Of a stretch of DNA of 36,641 bases, positions 8,181-17,807 are shown piece by piece. Made by a program: the position numbers and the translations under genes. The DNA comes from Staphylococcus ureilyticus (GTDB lineage Bacteria > Bacillota > Bacilli > Staphylococcales > Staphylococcaceae). The notes under the pieces were generated by a model. The model ran no database searches, was not told the origin of the DNA, and saw only the letters and a list, made by a program, of their open reading frames with translations. Positions within the stretch are counted from its first letter, which is position 1. Each line of letters begins with the position of its first letter. The DNA is taken from positions 1-36,641 of the forward strand of contig NZ_PPRL01000006.1 in NCBI RefSeq assembly GCF_002902235.1, in the 5' to 3' direction.

Positions 8181-9257
8181 ATGAACAATTCAATAAAATT
8201 ACTAGAATCATTAACAAATGTTGACGGTATTGCAGGTCATGAAAAAGCAGTAAAAACACTTATGCGTGATTATTTGACGCCAGTAAGTGATGAAATTATT
8301 GAAGATAATCTGGGAGGTATTTTCGGTAAAAAAACGACCTCTACTGGTAATAAGACATTAATGGTGGCAGGTCATTTGGATGAAATTGGTTTTGTAGTTA
8401 CTAAAATTGATAAAGATGGATTTTTAAAATTCACACCTATTGGTGGTTGGTGGAACCAAGTGATGTTATCTCAAAAAGTAACTGTCACAACTGATGAAGG
8501 CAAGAAAATCAGAGGTATTATTGGCTCCAAACCACCACATGCTTTATCACCCGAAGAACGTAAAAAAAATGTAGAAATAAAAGATATGTTCATTGATATT
8601 GGAGTTAAAAGTAAAAAAGAAGCTGAACAATTCGGCATTGAAATTGGCAATATGATCACACCATACAGTGAGTTTGAAACACTAGCAAATAGCAAGTATT
8701 TAACTGCCAAAGCTTTTGATAATCGTTATGGTTGCGCCCTTGCTGTAGACGTTTTAAACAACCTTAAACAAGAATCTATTGATATTAATTTAGTTTCAGG
8801 CGCTAACGTACAAGAAGAAGTAGGTCTTCGTGGCGCTAAAGTTGCAGCTAATAAGATTAAACCTGACTTAGCTCTTGCTGTCGATGTAGCTGTTGCCTAT
8901 GATACACCAGGCATGTCTGGCCAAACTAGCGAGACAGCTATTGGACAAGGACCTGTAGTCATTATTATGGACGCTTCAAACATAGGTCATGTTGGTTTTA
9001 CAAACCATATTAAAAAAATAGCTAAAGCACATAATATAGATATCCAGTTAGATTCTACACCTGGTGGCGGTACTGATGCTGGAAGTATTCATGTTGCCAA
9101 TGAAGGTGTGCCTACGGTCTCTATTGGTGTCGCTCTACGTTATATGCATTCAAACGTCTCTGTATTGCATACAGATGACTATAAAAATTCGGTTGCCTTA
9201 GTCACTGAAATCGTTAAATCTTTAAACGACGATGCCGTAGATAACATCATTTGGTAA
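8181..9257 (+). CDS. M42-family metalloaminopeptidase
   Basis: The 358-residue protein has the M42 (glutamyl aminopeptidase / tetrahedral peptidase) pattern. Metal ligands are visible as His65 (GHLDEIG), Asp180 (KAFDNRYG), Glu212/Glu213 (QEEVGLRG), Asp235 (AVDV) and His323 (YMHS). It would trim N-terminal residues from peptides in the cytosol. Older annotations of the family as endoglucanase are misleading. The start is ATG 8181, because TTAGGGGG lies 6-7 bases before it; the in-frame TTG at 8163 has no site. It is monocistronic, with a strong hairpin at 9280-9320. Exact specificity (Glu/Asp or broad) cannot be read. Confidence 0.88.
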   Translation: MNNSIKLLESLTNVDGIAGHEKAVKTLMRDYLTPVSDEIIEDNLGGIFGKKTTSTGNKTLMVAGHLDEIGFVVTKIDKDGFLKFTPIGGWWNQVMLSQKVTVTTDEGKKIRGIIGSKPPHALSPEERKKNVEIKDMFIDIGVKSKKEAEQFGIEIGNMITPYSEFETLANSKYLTAKAFDNRYGCALAVDVLNNLKQESIDINLVSGANVQEEVGLRGAKVAANKIKPDLALAVDVAVAYDTPGMSGQTSETAIGQGPVVIIMDASNIGHVGFTNHIKKIAKAHNIDIQLDSTPGGGTDAGSIHVANEGVPTVSIGVALRYMHSNVSVLHTDDYKNSVALVTEIVKSLNDDAVDNIIW

Positions 9258-9279
9258 ACCACTCAAATCTATAAAAAAT

Positions 9280-9320
9280 AAAGCCGTAAACAAAGTGCTA
9301 CCACTAATGTTTACGGCTTT
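9280..9320. terminator. Terminator between M42 peptidase and short-chain dehydrogenase genes
   Basis: AAAGCCGTAAACA pairs perfectly with TGTTTACGGCTTT (13 bp) around a 15-nt loop, with TT following on the plus side and T-rich sequence on the minus side. It can serve both converging genes. Confidence 0.87.
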
Positions 9321-9372
9321 TTGGTGCTTCTTAATAATTATTAAACTCAAATAATATCACTTTCACTCTAAA

Positions 9373-10191
9373 TTATTCTGTAGAATCTTTCCAACGCGCA
9401 TCACTCAACATTTCTCCTGGCCAAGTATATGCCGTCACACCACCATCAATTGTAATGGTTTCACCAGTTATAAAAGAACTGTCATCAGAAGCCAAGAAAG
9501 CAATGAGTTTGCCTACTTCATCAGGTGTGCCCAAACGACCTAAAGGCGTAACCCACTTCTGATTTTCTCTAAATATTTTTCCTTGTTCATCTTCTTTAGT
9601 ACCTGTTAATTTATCTACAAGTGGTGTTTCTATCGTACCTGGTGCGACTGCATTCGCTCTGATATGCTCACGTCCATATTCTATCGCTGTTGATCGAGTG
9701 AAATTGATGATACCTGCTTTTGCAGCATTATATGCTGAACGATTTAAATCTGCAGCATTTCCAGAAAATGACGCCATATTGATGATAGAGCCACCATTTG
9801 ACATCATTAATGGTAAAAAGAACTTGGTCATCAAAAATGTACCTCTTAAATCAACATTCATAATTCTATCAAACACATCGATTGGAAATTCATGAATACG
9901 TCCAGCGGCATTATCAATACCAGCATTATTACATAAAATATCAATATGATCATAATCTTCTTTAATAGATTGCGCAAGCCGTTCTACTGCATGTGCATCT
10001 GATACATCTACATTATATCCTGAAGCTTTATTACCGCCCTGGTTAATTACTTTTACTGTATCATGTACAGATGCAGAAATATCAATCGCTAAAACATGTG
10101 CCCCTTCTTTTGCCAATATTTGTGCAGAAGCAGATCCTATGCCAGTACTAGCGCCTGTTACCAAAGCAATCTTATTTTCTAATCGTCTCAT
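9373..10191 (-). CDS. Short-chain dehydrogenase/reductase (classical SDR)
   Basis: The 272-residue protein is a classical SDR. The cofactor motif TGASTGIG is at 12-19, NNAG at 88-91, and the catalytic Ser (140s), Tyr154 and Lys158 (YNAAK) are in order. A C-terminal SFITGETITIDGGVTAYTWPG segment is typical of glucose-1-dehydrogenase/3-oxoacyl-reductase-like members. Asp37 after the second strand (AIDIS) favours NAD over NADP, as inferred from family rules. The substrate is not known. The start ATG at 10191 follows AAAGGGGAAG. It is a lone gene, divergent from the AbgT transporter gene, so a functional link between the two is possible but unproven. Confidence 0.85.
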   Translation of the reverse strand: MRRLENKIALVTGASTGIGSASAQILAKEGAHVLAIDISASVHDTVKVINQGGNKASGYNVDVSDAHAVERLAQSIKEDYDHIDILCNNAGIDNAAGRIHEFPIDVFDRIMNVDLRGTFLMTKFFLPLMMSNGGSIINMASFSGNAADLNRSAYNAAKAGIINFTRSTAIEYGREHIRANAVAPGTIETPLVDKLTGTKEDEQGKIFRENQKWVTPLGRLGTPDEVGKLIAFLASDDSSFITGETITIDGGVTAYTWPGEMLSDARWKDSTE

Positions 10192-10327
10192 CTATGAACT
10201 TCCCCTTTCATTTCTCTACTGTTCAATATTAATTAATCTGTAATACATTTCCTTTTTAAATCAATTTTAAAACCTTTGTATAAAGCATTCATAGATGCCT
10301 TTTGCTTGGAAACATAAAATTTATCAT

Positions 10328-10345
10328 ACTCATTTCAAAATGAGT
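10328..10345. promoter_or_regulatory. Perfect palindrome in the AbgT gene promoter
   Basis: ACTCATTT-CA-AAATGAGT is an 18-bp perfect dyad. It sits immediately upstream of an extended -10 (TGTTATACT, 10347-10355) in the region between divergent dehydrogenase and transporter genes. Its position over the -35/spacer region suits a repressor operator. The cognate regulator is not in the window. Confidence 0.5.
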
Positions 10346-10346
10346 T

Positions 10347-10355
10347 TGTTATACT
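10347..10355 (+). promoter_or_regulatory. Extended -10 element for the AbgT transporter
   Basis: TGTTATACT is an extended -10 (TG-n-TATACT) 30 bases before the start codon at 10385. The -35 region is poor and is occupied by the palindrome. A second possible promoter, TTGCTT (10302-10307) with CATACT (10325-10330), has 17-bp spacing. Confidence 0.5.
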
Positions 10356-10384
10356 TTCGATAACTTATTGGGGAGGTAATAATA

Positions 10385-11926
10385 ATGGGGTCAAATACGA
10401 GAGAAAAATCGACAATCATAAATAAATTTCTGAATATTGTAGAAAAAATTGGAAATAGATTACCTGATCCAAGTATATTGTTTTTTCTAATGTGTCTTGG
10501 GCTCGCAATCATTACATGGGTTGTTTCACTTTTTCATGTCACAGTAAAGCATCCTGGAACAGGTAATACCATTGCCATCAAAAATATTTTAAGCAAAGAT
10601 GGTATTGCTATGATTTTGAATGATGCGATCAAAAACTTTTCTGAGTTCCCTGCACTCGGTTTAGTATTATCAGTGATGCTTGGGGTAGGTATTGCTGAGA
10701 AAACAGGGTATTTTGATAAATTAATGGTACAAATTGTTCATAAAGCACCCAAGCAAATCATTGTGCCTGTAATTATACTTATAGGTATTATTGGCAATTC
10801 TGCAGGAGATGCTGCAACGATTGTTTTACCACCGTTAACAGCGATGGTCTTCATTAAATTAGGCTATCACCCTATTGCCGGGTTAGCGATGGCTTACGCA
10901 TCAGCACTTGGTGGTTTTTCTGCGAATGTCATGATAGGAATGTCAGATGCATTGCTTTATGCCTTTACAGAACCAGCAACAAAGATTGTTTCTGATAAAA
11001 TTGCAGTTAATGTAGCGATGAATTGGTACTTTATTGCAGCTAGTGTCGTTGTATTATTGCCAACAATTTATTGGGTGACAATGCGTTTTGTCATCCCTCG
11101 TTTAGGCTCATATGACGATACACAGTCTAATATTAAAGTGGATGATACTAATCAAGGATTAACACTTAAAGAAAGTAAGGCTGTGTTTTGGGCAAATATA
11201 AGCTTTTTCACTACACTTATTTTACTTATCATTATGGCAATACCACAAAATAGTTTCTTACGTAATGCCAAAACTGGCAGTTTATTGAATGATTCTCCTA
11301 TTATTAATGGGATTGGTTTAATTATTTTACTTATTTTTTTTGTGCCTGGTTTGGTGTACGGCATGTTAATGAAGGAATTTAAAAATTCTAAAGATTTAGG
11401 TAAAATGCTTGCTGATTCTATGGCTTCTATGGGGTCTTTTATTGTTATTGTCTTTTTTGCAGCACAATTACTGGCATTTTTAGAATGGAGTAATTTAGGT
11501 GTGATTGTAGCAGTACAAGGTGCTGAAGTACTTCAAAATCAAAACGGTATCGTCCTTATTTTAGGAGTGATTTTTTTAGGTGCGCTCATTAACTTATTAA
11601 TCGGTAGTGCATCTGCTAAATGGGGAATTCTTGCTCCAATATTTATTCCAATGCTGATAATTGTAGGATTTCATCCTGCATTCACACAAATGTTGTATAG
11701 AATTGGAGATTCAATTAGTAACCCAATTACGCCAATGATGCCTTATTTGCCATTACTTTTATCTTATGCTCAAAAATATGATAAACACATGAAATTAGGC
11801 TCACTGTTATCTAGTTTAATGCCTTATACCATTATTCTAAGTATTATATGGCCCATATTCATGATTATATGGTACTTACTTGGCTGGCCATTAGGCCCTG
11901 GAGGCCCTTTACACATCAATGAATAA
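10385..11926 (+). CDS. AbgT-family transporter
   Basis: The 513-residue membrane protein fits the AbgT (p-aminobenzoyl-glutamate/antimetabolite) family. It has a polar start followed by LPDPSILFFLMCLG, then GIIGNSAGDAATIVLPPL, the repeat-type hairpin motif LIGSASAKWGILAPIFIPML, and GDSISNPITPMMPYLPLLL near the end. The length is normal for the family. Members either import aminobenzoyl-glutamate or, as for MtrF and YdaH, export sulfonamide-like antimetabolites and p-aminobenzoate; the sequence does not decide between them. ATG 10385 follows GGGGAGG. No amidohydrolase (abgA/B) accompanies it, which weakens a pure folate-catabolite uptake role. No clear terminator follows. Confidence 0.87.
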   Translation: MGSNTREKSTIINKFLNIVEKIGNRLPDPSILFFLMCLGLAIITWVVSLFHVTVKHPGTGNTIAIKNILSKDGIAMILNDAIKNFSEFPALGLVLSVMLGVGIAEKTGYFDKLMVQIVHKAPKQIIVPVIILIGIIGNSAGDAATIVLPPLTAMVFIKLGYHPIAGLAMAYASALGGFSANVMIGMSDALLYAFTEPATKIVSDKIAVNVAMNWYFIAASVVVLLPTIYWVTMRFVIPRLGSYDDTQSNIKVDDTNQGLTLKESKAVFWANISFFTTLILLIIMAIPQNSFLRNAKTGSLLNDSPIINGIGLIILLIFFVPGLVYGMLMKEFKNSKDLGKMLADSMASMGSFIVIVFFAAQLLAFLEWSNLGVIVAVQGAEVLQNQNGIVLILGVIFLGALINLLIGSASAKWGILAPIFIPMLIIVGFHPAFTQMLYRIGDSISNPITPMMPYLPLLLSYAQKYDKHMKLGSLLSSLMPYTIILSIIWPIFMIIWYLLGWPLGPGGPLHINE

Positions 11927-12040
11927 GTCAAAAACAATATTAAATTTCAAACTATATAAAAATCATTACCATGAATTGAACAATATTCAATTGATGTATC
12001 ACAAATCATGCTATTTATTGTAATATTAAAGAGAAAAGTG

Positions 12041-12070
12041 GGTAAATAAATTTATAAACAACTATTTACC
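12041..12070 (+). promoter_or_regulatory. Inverted repeat in the ppx leader
   Basis: GGTAAATA (12041-12048) and TATTTACC (12063-12070) are perfect 8-bp inverted repeats about 20 bases before the start of ppx, just upstream of AGGAGGAG. It could be an operator or a weak leader hairpin. It has no T-tract. Confidence 0.35.
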
Positions 12071-12091
12071 TCATATATACAGGAGGAGATT

Positions 12092-13618
12092 ATGGAACGC
12101 ATAGGATTAGTAGACATCGGATCAAATACAATAAGGTTAGTTATTTTTGAGTTCGATACTAAAACAGGATTAAATGAAATTTTAAATATTAAAACGCCCG
12201 CACGCTTAAGTCAATATTTAACCGATGATTTAAAGATGAACCAAGATGGTATCGATGTGTTGACAACAACATTACACAGCTTTAAAAGCGTCGCTAATAA
12301 ATTTGAAGTAAACGAATTACATCCTGTTGCGACAGCTGCTATTAGACAATCTACCAATCAAAAAGAAATCATCAAACACATTAAAAGCGAACTTGACATC
12401 AACATCAAAATTATTCCTGATCAAGAGGAAGCTTTTTATGGTTTTTATGCCATCACTCATACTACAGATGTAGAAGATGGTGTTTCTATCGATATTGGTG
12501 GTGGGTCTACAGAAGTCACTTTATTCAAAGATAAAACGATCATTGAAGCGCATAGTTTCCCATTTGGCGTTGTAACATTAAAACGAAAATTCTTCGAAGA
12601 TAAAGATCATAATGATAAATCTGCAATTAAAGCAATGGAAAAATTTATAGCTAAGCAATTCGAACAGCTACCATGGTTACAAGACCAAAAAATTGCTTTA
12701 GTCGGTATTGGTGGATCAGCTCGTAACGTAGCACGCATTCATCAGTCAGAACATTCTTATCCCATTGGTGGTGTTCATAACTACTCAATGACTGAAGAAG
12801 ATATGGATGAGGTATATAAAATAATTAAAAAGAGTTCACGTGATGACTTAAAAGATGTTGATGGATTAAGCAGAGACCGTATAGACATCATATTACCAGC
12901 AGTATCCGTATTCAAAACTTTATTCGAACAAATCAATGCAACCCACTTCACTTTCTCACGTAAAGGGTTACGTGAGGGCTATATAATGAAGTTGATATCC
13001 GAACGTCACCCACAAGAATTTAAAAAAGAAAATATTAGAAAAGACGCATTATATCATTTAGCTAATGAATATAGCATCGAAGAATCTAGTGCAAAACAAC
13101 GCGTTAAATTGGCTCAATCATTGTTATCACAACTGATTGACTTAGATAAAATTCAAGTTACTAAAAAAGAGCAAGAACTTTTTGCGGAAGGTGCATATTT
13201 ATATTATTTAGGAAGATTTATTGACGCAGATTCTAGTTCACCGCATACGTATTATATTATAGCGAATTCAATGATTGATGGTTTTCCACATGAAGATCGC
13301 GTCAAACTTGCAATGTTAGCAAGTTTTAAAAATAAATCTCTTTTAAAATTTTATAGCCAAGAGACCGCATGGCTACGTGGCAAAGAGTTGGATCATATTC
13401 AATTTTTAGGCGGTATTATTAAATTTGTAAATGCCCTAAATATATCACATACTAGCCCAGTGGAACGTGTGGCATTACAAGAAGAAGATGGTGCTTATAC
13501 TTTGTATGTCCATTATATTGGTGAACCGATTGCTGAAGAATATCAATCACTTAGACAAAAAAAGCATATCGAGAAAATTTTAAAAGAAAATCTTTCTATC
13601 ATCTTTACAAAATCTTAA
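12092..13618 (+). CDS. ppx: Exopolyphosphatase, Ppx/GppA family
   Basis: The 508-residue protein has the ASKHA phosphatase fold. Phosphate-loop 1 GLVDIGSNTIRLVIF is at residues 5-19, phosphate-loop 2 VSIDIGGGSTEVTLF at 131-145, and GIGGSARNVARIH around 210. The C-terminal half holds an HD-like helical domain (SMIDGFPHEDRVKLAMLASF near residue 400). It removes terminal phosphate from long-chain polyphosphate, and relatives also split pppGpp. It is followed at 67 bases by ppk, the matching synthase, so the pair controls polyphosphate turnover. ATG 12092 follows AGGAGGAG. The full length and HD region favour Ppx over a short GppA-like paralogue. Confidence 0.9.
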   Translation: MERIGLVDIGSNTIRLVIFEFDTKTGLNEILNIKTPARLSQYLTDDLKMNQDGIDVLTTTLHSFKSVANKFEVNELHPVATAAIRQSTNQKEIIKHIKSELDINIKIIPDQEEAFYGFYAITHTTDVEDGVSIDIGGGSTEVTLFKDKTIIEAHSFPFGVVTLKRKFFEDKDHNDKSAIKAMEKFIAKQFEQLPWLQDQKIALVGIGGSARNVARIHQSEHSYPIGGVHNYSMTEEDMDEVYKIIKKSSRDDLKDVDGLSRDRIDIILPAVSVFKTLFEQINATHFTFSRKGLREGYIMKLISERHPQEFKKENIRKDALYHLANEYSIEESSAKQRVKLAQSLLSQLIDLDKIQVTKKEQELFAEGAYLYYLGRFIDADSSSPHTYYIIANSMIDGFPHEDRVKLAMLASFKNKSLLKFYSQETAWLRGKELDHIQFLGGIIKFVNALNISHTSPVERVALQEEDGAYTLYVHYIGEPIAEEYQSLRQKKHIEKILKENLSIIFTKS

Positions 13619-13685
13619 AATTCATATGATAAATTGTACGTAGCAAAATATGTTAACAAGACTACAATAAGGTGGAATTAGAATT

Positions 13686-15845
13686 ATGCAAAAGAAATTG
13701 GGAGAGAGAGAGTTAAATTTACCACAATATTATAATAATAGAGAGCTCAGTTGGTTAGATTTTAATTATCGCGTATTACAAGAAGCTGAAGATAAAAACA
13801 ATCCTTTATTGGAACAATTAAAATTTATTTCTATATTTAGCTCTAACTTGGATGAATTCTTTATGGTGCGTGTGGCCGGATTACAAGATCAAGTTAAAAT
13901 GGGCTATGATAAACCTGAGAATAAAGCGCAACTCACACCTAAAGAACAACTTGAGCAAATAAAAATTAAAAACAAAAAATATGTAGATTTACAGTATGCA
14001 CGTTATAACGAATTAGTAGAACTGTTAAAACAACATCGTGTGGAAGTAACAAAACCTGAATCTTTACCAGAGTCTTTATTACCACAGTTAGAACGTGAAT
14101 TTAAAACAGGTATCTTACCTACATTAACACCATTAGGTATCGATGCTTATCATCCTTTCCCAAAATTAAACAATAAAAGCTTGAATATATTTGTAGATAT
14201 TGATACCGATGATGCAATTAATTCGGCTATTGTACAAATACCATCATTAATTCCAAGATTTTATACATTAAATCAAGGTCAAACTCAATACGTTGTAATG
14301 TTAGAAGATATTATCACTTATTATATTAATGAATTATTCACTGGGTATGAAGTGTTAAATACCTTCACCTTTAGAATTACACGTAATGCCGATCTAACCA
14401 TCCATGAAGATGGTGCCGAAGATTTGTTAATTGAAATAGAACGCTTCTTAAAAGAGCGTAAACGCGGAACAGCAGTACGTTTAGAGATAGACGGAAGACA
14501 AGCAACTTATGAAGACGTTGTTTGGATTATCAATCAGTTGGAAGTTCATGATAATGATGTCTATTTTGTAGACGGTCCATTAGATTTAACACTGCTTTTC
14601 GATCTTGTAGACCATTTATCTAATAGTTTAAAACATTTAACATATAATAAATATCTACCACAACCACCTCAATCTTTGGGTAATGAAGACATTTTTGATT
14701 TATCATTAAAACGTGATATTTTCTTTCATCATCCCTATGAATCCTTTGAACCAATTGTAGATTTCATTCGTGATGCTGCAAATGATCCGAACACGATTGC
14801 TATTAAACAAACATTATATCGTGTAAGTAAAGATTCACCAATCATTAATAGTTTGAAAACAGCTGCAGAAAATGGTAAACAAGTAACTGTGCTCGTTGAA
14901 TTAAAAGCACGTTTTGATGAAGAAAATAATGTTCACTGGGCAAGAATGTTAGAAGATGCAGGCTGTCATGTTATTTATGGTATGACATATTTGAAAACGC
15001 ATAGTAAAATTTCGCTTGTGGTCAAACGCAACAATAACAAACTCACATCTTTTGTACATTTAGGTACTGGAAACTACAACGATAAAACAGCTAAGCTCTA
15101 TACAGATATGGGCATTATCACAACAAATCAAGAAATAGCAGAAGATGCTATTAACTTCTTTAACTACCTCAGTGGATATACATTGAAACCAGAATATAAT
15201 AAACTCATTGTAGCTCCATACGACATACGTGATGTATTCTTAGCTCGAATAGACAAAGAAATCAAATCACATCGTGAAAACGGTAATGGAAAAATTATGA
15301 TGAAGATGAATTCATTAACAGATAAAGATATTATTCTTAAATTATTTGAAGCTTCTCGTGCTGGTGTCAAAGTTAAATTAATTATTCGCGGTATTTGTTG
15401 TTTAAAACCAGGCATCCCAGATGTCAGCGATAATATTGAAGTAGTAAGTATCGTTGGTCGTTTCCTTGAACACTCTCGTATCTATTATTTCCATAATAAC
15501 GGTGATGAAAAAATTTACCTCTCTTCAGCGGATGCAATGACACGTAATATGATTAAGCGTGTAGAAATATTGTTCCCTGTCGAAGATAAAAACATTGCTA
15601 AACGCTTATTAGATTATATGAATTTACAATTGTCAGATAATCAAAAAGGTCGATATCAAGACGAACAAGGTTATTATCATTATATTCATAATAATTTATC
15701 ACCATTAAATTCACAGGCTTATTTAATGAAAGAAGCGATGACATTTGGCCAAAAATTAAAAGAAGCTTCTACCCTGCCACAAGAAGTTCCTATACAACAT
15801 AAAAATCGATGGTTTTCTAAACTAAAAGATACGTTTAAACGATGA
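13686..15845 (+). CDS. ppk: Polyphosphate kinase 1
   Basis: The 719-residue protein has the PPK1 layout: N-terminal helical domain ([17 protein letters not shown] near residue 15), head domain, then two PLD-like catalytic domains. The autophosphorylated His is His439 in KTHSKISLV, corresponding to E. coli His435. The second active-site segment is [14 protein letters not shown]. The enzyme reversibly makes polyphosphate from ATP, probably at the membrane. It is downstream of ppx in one unit; AAGGTGGA lies about 10 bases before ATG 13686. Only 5 bases after the stop begins the first repeat hairpin, which may end the transcript. There is no sign of truncation. Confidence 0.93.
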   Translation: MQKKLGERELNLPQYYNNRELSWLDFNYRVLQEAEDKNNPLLEQLKFISIFSSNLDEFFMVRVAGLQDQVKMGYDKPENKAQLTPKEQLEQIKIKNKKYVDLQYARYNELVELLKQHRVEVTKPESLPESLLPQLEREFKTGILPTLTPLGIDAYHPFPKLNNKSLNIFVDIDTDDAINSAIVQIPSLIPRFYTLNQGQTQYVVMLEDIITYYINELFTGYEVLNTFTFRITRNADLTIHEDGAEDLLIEIERFLKERKRGTAVRLEIDGRQATYEDVVWIINQLEVHDNDVYFVDGPLDLTLLFDLVDHLSNSLKHLTYNKYLPQPPQSLGNEDIFDLSLKRDIFFHHPYESFEPIVDFIRDAANDPNTIAIKQTLYRVSKDSPIINSLKTAAENGKQVTVLVELKARFDEENNVHWARMLEDAGCHVIYGMTYLKTHSKISLVVKRNNNKLTSFVHLGTGNYNDKTAKLYTDMGIITTNQEIAEDAINFFNYLSGYTLKPEYNKLIVAPYDIRDVFLARIDKEIKSHRENGNGKIMMKMNSLTDKDIILKLFEASRAGVKVKLIIRGICCLKPGIPDVSDNIEVVSIVGRFLEHSRIYYFHNNGDEKIYLSSADAMTRNMIKRVEILFPVEDKNIAKRLLDYMNLQLSDNQKGRYQDEQGYYHYIHNNLSPLNSQAYLMKEAMTFGQKLKEASTLPQEVPIQHKNRWFSKLKDTFKR

Positions 15846-15850
15846 TAAAG

Positions 15851-16116
15851 AACCACTTCCCAACTTGTTGGGTTAGTGGTTCTTATGCATGAGCTAAAGC
15901 TCAGGTAATCCTTATTCCCACTTCCCAACTTGTTGGGTTAGTGGTTCTTATGCTTTCGAACGGTAGAGAGAAAGTAAACTTTTTCACTTCCCAACTTGTT
16001 GGGTTAGTGGTTCTTATGCTTTCGAACAGCAGAGAGAAAGTAAACTTTTTCACTTCCCAACTTGTTGGGTTAGTGGTTCTTATGCATGAGCTAAAGCTCA
16101 GGTAATCCTTATTGCG
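15851..16116. repeat. Four-copy palindromic intergenic repeat cluster (CRISPR mimic)
   Basis: A 35-base unit (CACTTCCCAACTTGTTGGGT, then TAGTGGTTCTTATGC) occurs identically at 15854-15888, 15919-15953, 15985-16019 and 16051-16085, with periods of 65, 66 and 66 bases. Each unit contains CCCAAC-TT-GTTGGG, extended in the first copy by AACCAC/GTGGTT to a terminator-like hairpin. The intervening sequences are of two kinds in the order A-B-B'-A. A holds TGAGCT-AA-AGCTCA; B holds AAAGT-AA-ACTTT. B and B' differ at two bases. Reused spacers, the spacers' own hairpins and the absence of cas genes exclude a CRISPR array. The pattern resembles the STAR-type intergenic repeats of staphylococci without sharing their sequence. 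Confidence 0.9.
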
Positions 16117-16233
16117 AAATCATCTTTATCGGTTTCGTATGATATCCTCTTATTAAATAATAAAAAATTCATCTCATTCTAAACTTATAGCATTTTGAAA
16201 TATCAGTTATATAACATCTTATGTATCTAATTT

Positions 16234-16242
16234 TGCTATAAT
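16234..16242 (+). promoter_or_regulatory. Extended -10 promoter element of dsdA
   Basis: TGCTATAAT is a perfect extended -10 located 38 bases before the dsdA start at 16281. The -35 region 17 bases upstream is weak. The rest of 16117-16280 is AT-rich with nothing else recognised. Confidence 0.6.
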
Positions 16243-16280
16243 AAACACTAAATACTATTAACTTTATGAGGTGGTCACTT

Positions 16281-17579
16281 ATGATAAATGTTGAAAAATT
16301 AAAAAGTAACTTTCCTTTAGTCAATGACATGCAACAATATAAACCGATATTTTGGAAAAATCCACATTTTCGTAATGATGAAACATTCCCTTTTTCATTA
16401 GATGATATAGAAGATGCTGCAGCAAGGTTAGAACGTTTTAGCAGTTATATACGTAATGTTTTTCCTAAAACTGAAAAAGACCATGGTCTGATTGAATCCC
16501 CACTAAAAGCAATCCCTTTTATGCAACAAGCATTAGTTGACTCTGAGCACCTTGAGCAAAGTGGTAAATTATGGCTTAAATGCGATAGTCATCTTGCTAT
16601 TTCAGGCTCTATAAAGGCAAGAGGTGGTATATATGAAGTTTTAAAACTAGCTGAATCTATCGCTATAAAGGAATGTGGTTTAAAATATACAGATGATTAT
16701 AAAATTTTATCCGAATCAAAATATAAAGCGTGCTTTCGTAAATATACTGTTGCTGTCGGTTCAACTGGTAACCTAGGTTTAAGTATTGGCATCATAAGTG
16801 CACAATTAGGCTTTCAAGTTATTGTACATATGTCTAGTGATGCGCGCCAATGGAAAAAGGACTTACTTCGGTCACGCGGTGTGAAAGTTGTTGAACACCA
16901 ATCTGATTATCAATATGCAGTTGCTGAAGGACGGAAGGCTGCAGAAAACGACCCTACTTGTCATTTCATAGACGATGAAGGGTCTGCTGATCTTTTCTTA
17001 GGTTATACAGTTGCTGGTTTACGGTTAAAAACACAACTTAGCAATGAAGGTATACAAGTAGATGCACAACATCCCCTTTTTGTTTATCTGCCTTGTGGTG
17101 TTGGTGGAGGTCCAGGTGGTGTTGCCTTTGGATTAAATCAAGTATTTGGCGATCATGTGTATTGTCTTTTTGCTGAACCTACACATGCACCATGCATGAC
17201 ATTAGGAATGATGACACAACTGCACAACCAAATAGCTGTAACAGATATTGGATTAGACGGCCGTACTGATGCAGATGGTCTTGCTGTTGCCAGACCTTCA
17301 AAACTCGTTGGTCATATAATGAATTCATTATTATATGGTGCTTTTACTGTGGAAGATCAACAAATGTACCGATATTTATATTTGCTTAGTCAAAAGGAAC
17401 GTATATTTGTCGAACCCTCTGCAGCATCAGGGTTTGCAGGTTTAAAAGCAGTGTTGAAACATACCGACAAAACTCATTTTAATTTATCTAATGCCAATCA
17501 TATTGTATGGGCAACTGGCGGTAATATGGTACCTAAGGAAGAAATGTTAAAATATGTGGCTCAAGGCAAACAATCATAA
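16281..17579 (+). CDS. dsdA: D-serine ammonia-lyase (D-serine dehydratase)
   Basis: The 432-residue PLP enzyme of fold type II converts D-serine to pyruvate and ammonia. The Schiff-base Lys112 lies in SGSIKARGG. The phosphate-binding glycine loop is CGVGGGPGG, and [11 protein letters not shown] follows the family pattern; the length is close to E. coli DsdA. GAGGTGG (16268-16274) sets the start at ATG 16281 rather than the in-frame ATG at 16266, which lies on the ribosome binding site. In staphylococci this gene is associated with D-serine tolerance of urinary S. saprophyticus and relatives. No dsdX-type permease or dsdC regulator lies beside it, so uptake and induction must be encoded elsewhere or be absent. 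Confidence 0.93.
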   Translation: MINVEKLKSNFPLVNDMQQYKPIFWKNPHFRNDETFPFSLDDIEDAAARLERFSSYIRNVFPKTEKDHGLIESPLKAIPFMQQALVDSEHLEQSGKLWLKCDSHLAISGSIKARGGIYEVLKLAESIAIKECGLKYTDDYKILSESKYKACFRKYTVAVGSTGNLGLSIGIISAQLGFQVIVHMSSDARQWKKDLLRSRGVKVVEHQSDYQYAVAEGRKAAENDPTCHFIDDEGSADLFLGYTVAGLRLKTQLSNEGIQVDAQHPLFVYLPCGVGGGPGGVAFGLNQVFGDHVYCLFAEPTHAPCMTLGMMTQLHNQIAVTDIGLDGRTDADGLAVARPSKLVGHIMNSLLYGAFTVEDQQMYRYLYLLSQKERIFVEPSAASGFAGLKAVLKHTDKTHFNLSNANHIVWATGGNMVPKEEMLKYVAQGKQS

Positions 17580-17780
17580 ACGTCAACGATTTAGAAACAT
17601 ACCTGACAACAAACATTTAACTTTAAGTATACACCCCACTTTATGTTTTGCTCGATACCTTATCTAAAAAACGCATATATAATAATCTTGCTTCTTTTTC
17701 AATGATGGCATTAGGCTTGGTTAAAATTTATAATAAATATAATGTGTTCGAAGTGGTATCGTCACACTTACTTTCACTCT

Positions 17781-17807
17781 AAAACCTAAAACAATATTTT
17801 AGGTTTT
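17781..17807 (+). terminator. Hairpin with T-tract between dsdA and the his operon
   Basis: AAAACCTAAAA and TTTTAGGTTTT form a perfect 11-bp stem with a 5-nt loop, followed by ATTTTTTAT. It lies 200 bases after dsdA and 163 before hisZ. A TATAAT box (17738-17743) just upstream would give a transcript of only about 60 bases. It may therefore end dsdA read-through, or act as a leader attenuator or short RNA terminator. The rest of 17580-17970 is AT-rich. Confidence 0.75.

Noticed and set aside
11974..11992. Terminator after the AbgT transporter gene
   Set aside because: AATTGAA/TTCAATT is a short AT-only inverted repeat without a T-tract; too weak to call.
15851..16116. CRISPR array
   Set aside because: Spacers are not unique (A-B-B'-A with B and B' differing by two bases), each spacer has its own hairpin, only four units are present, and there are no cas genes in the window.
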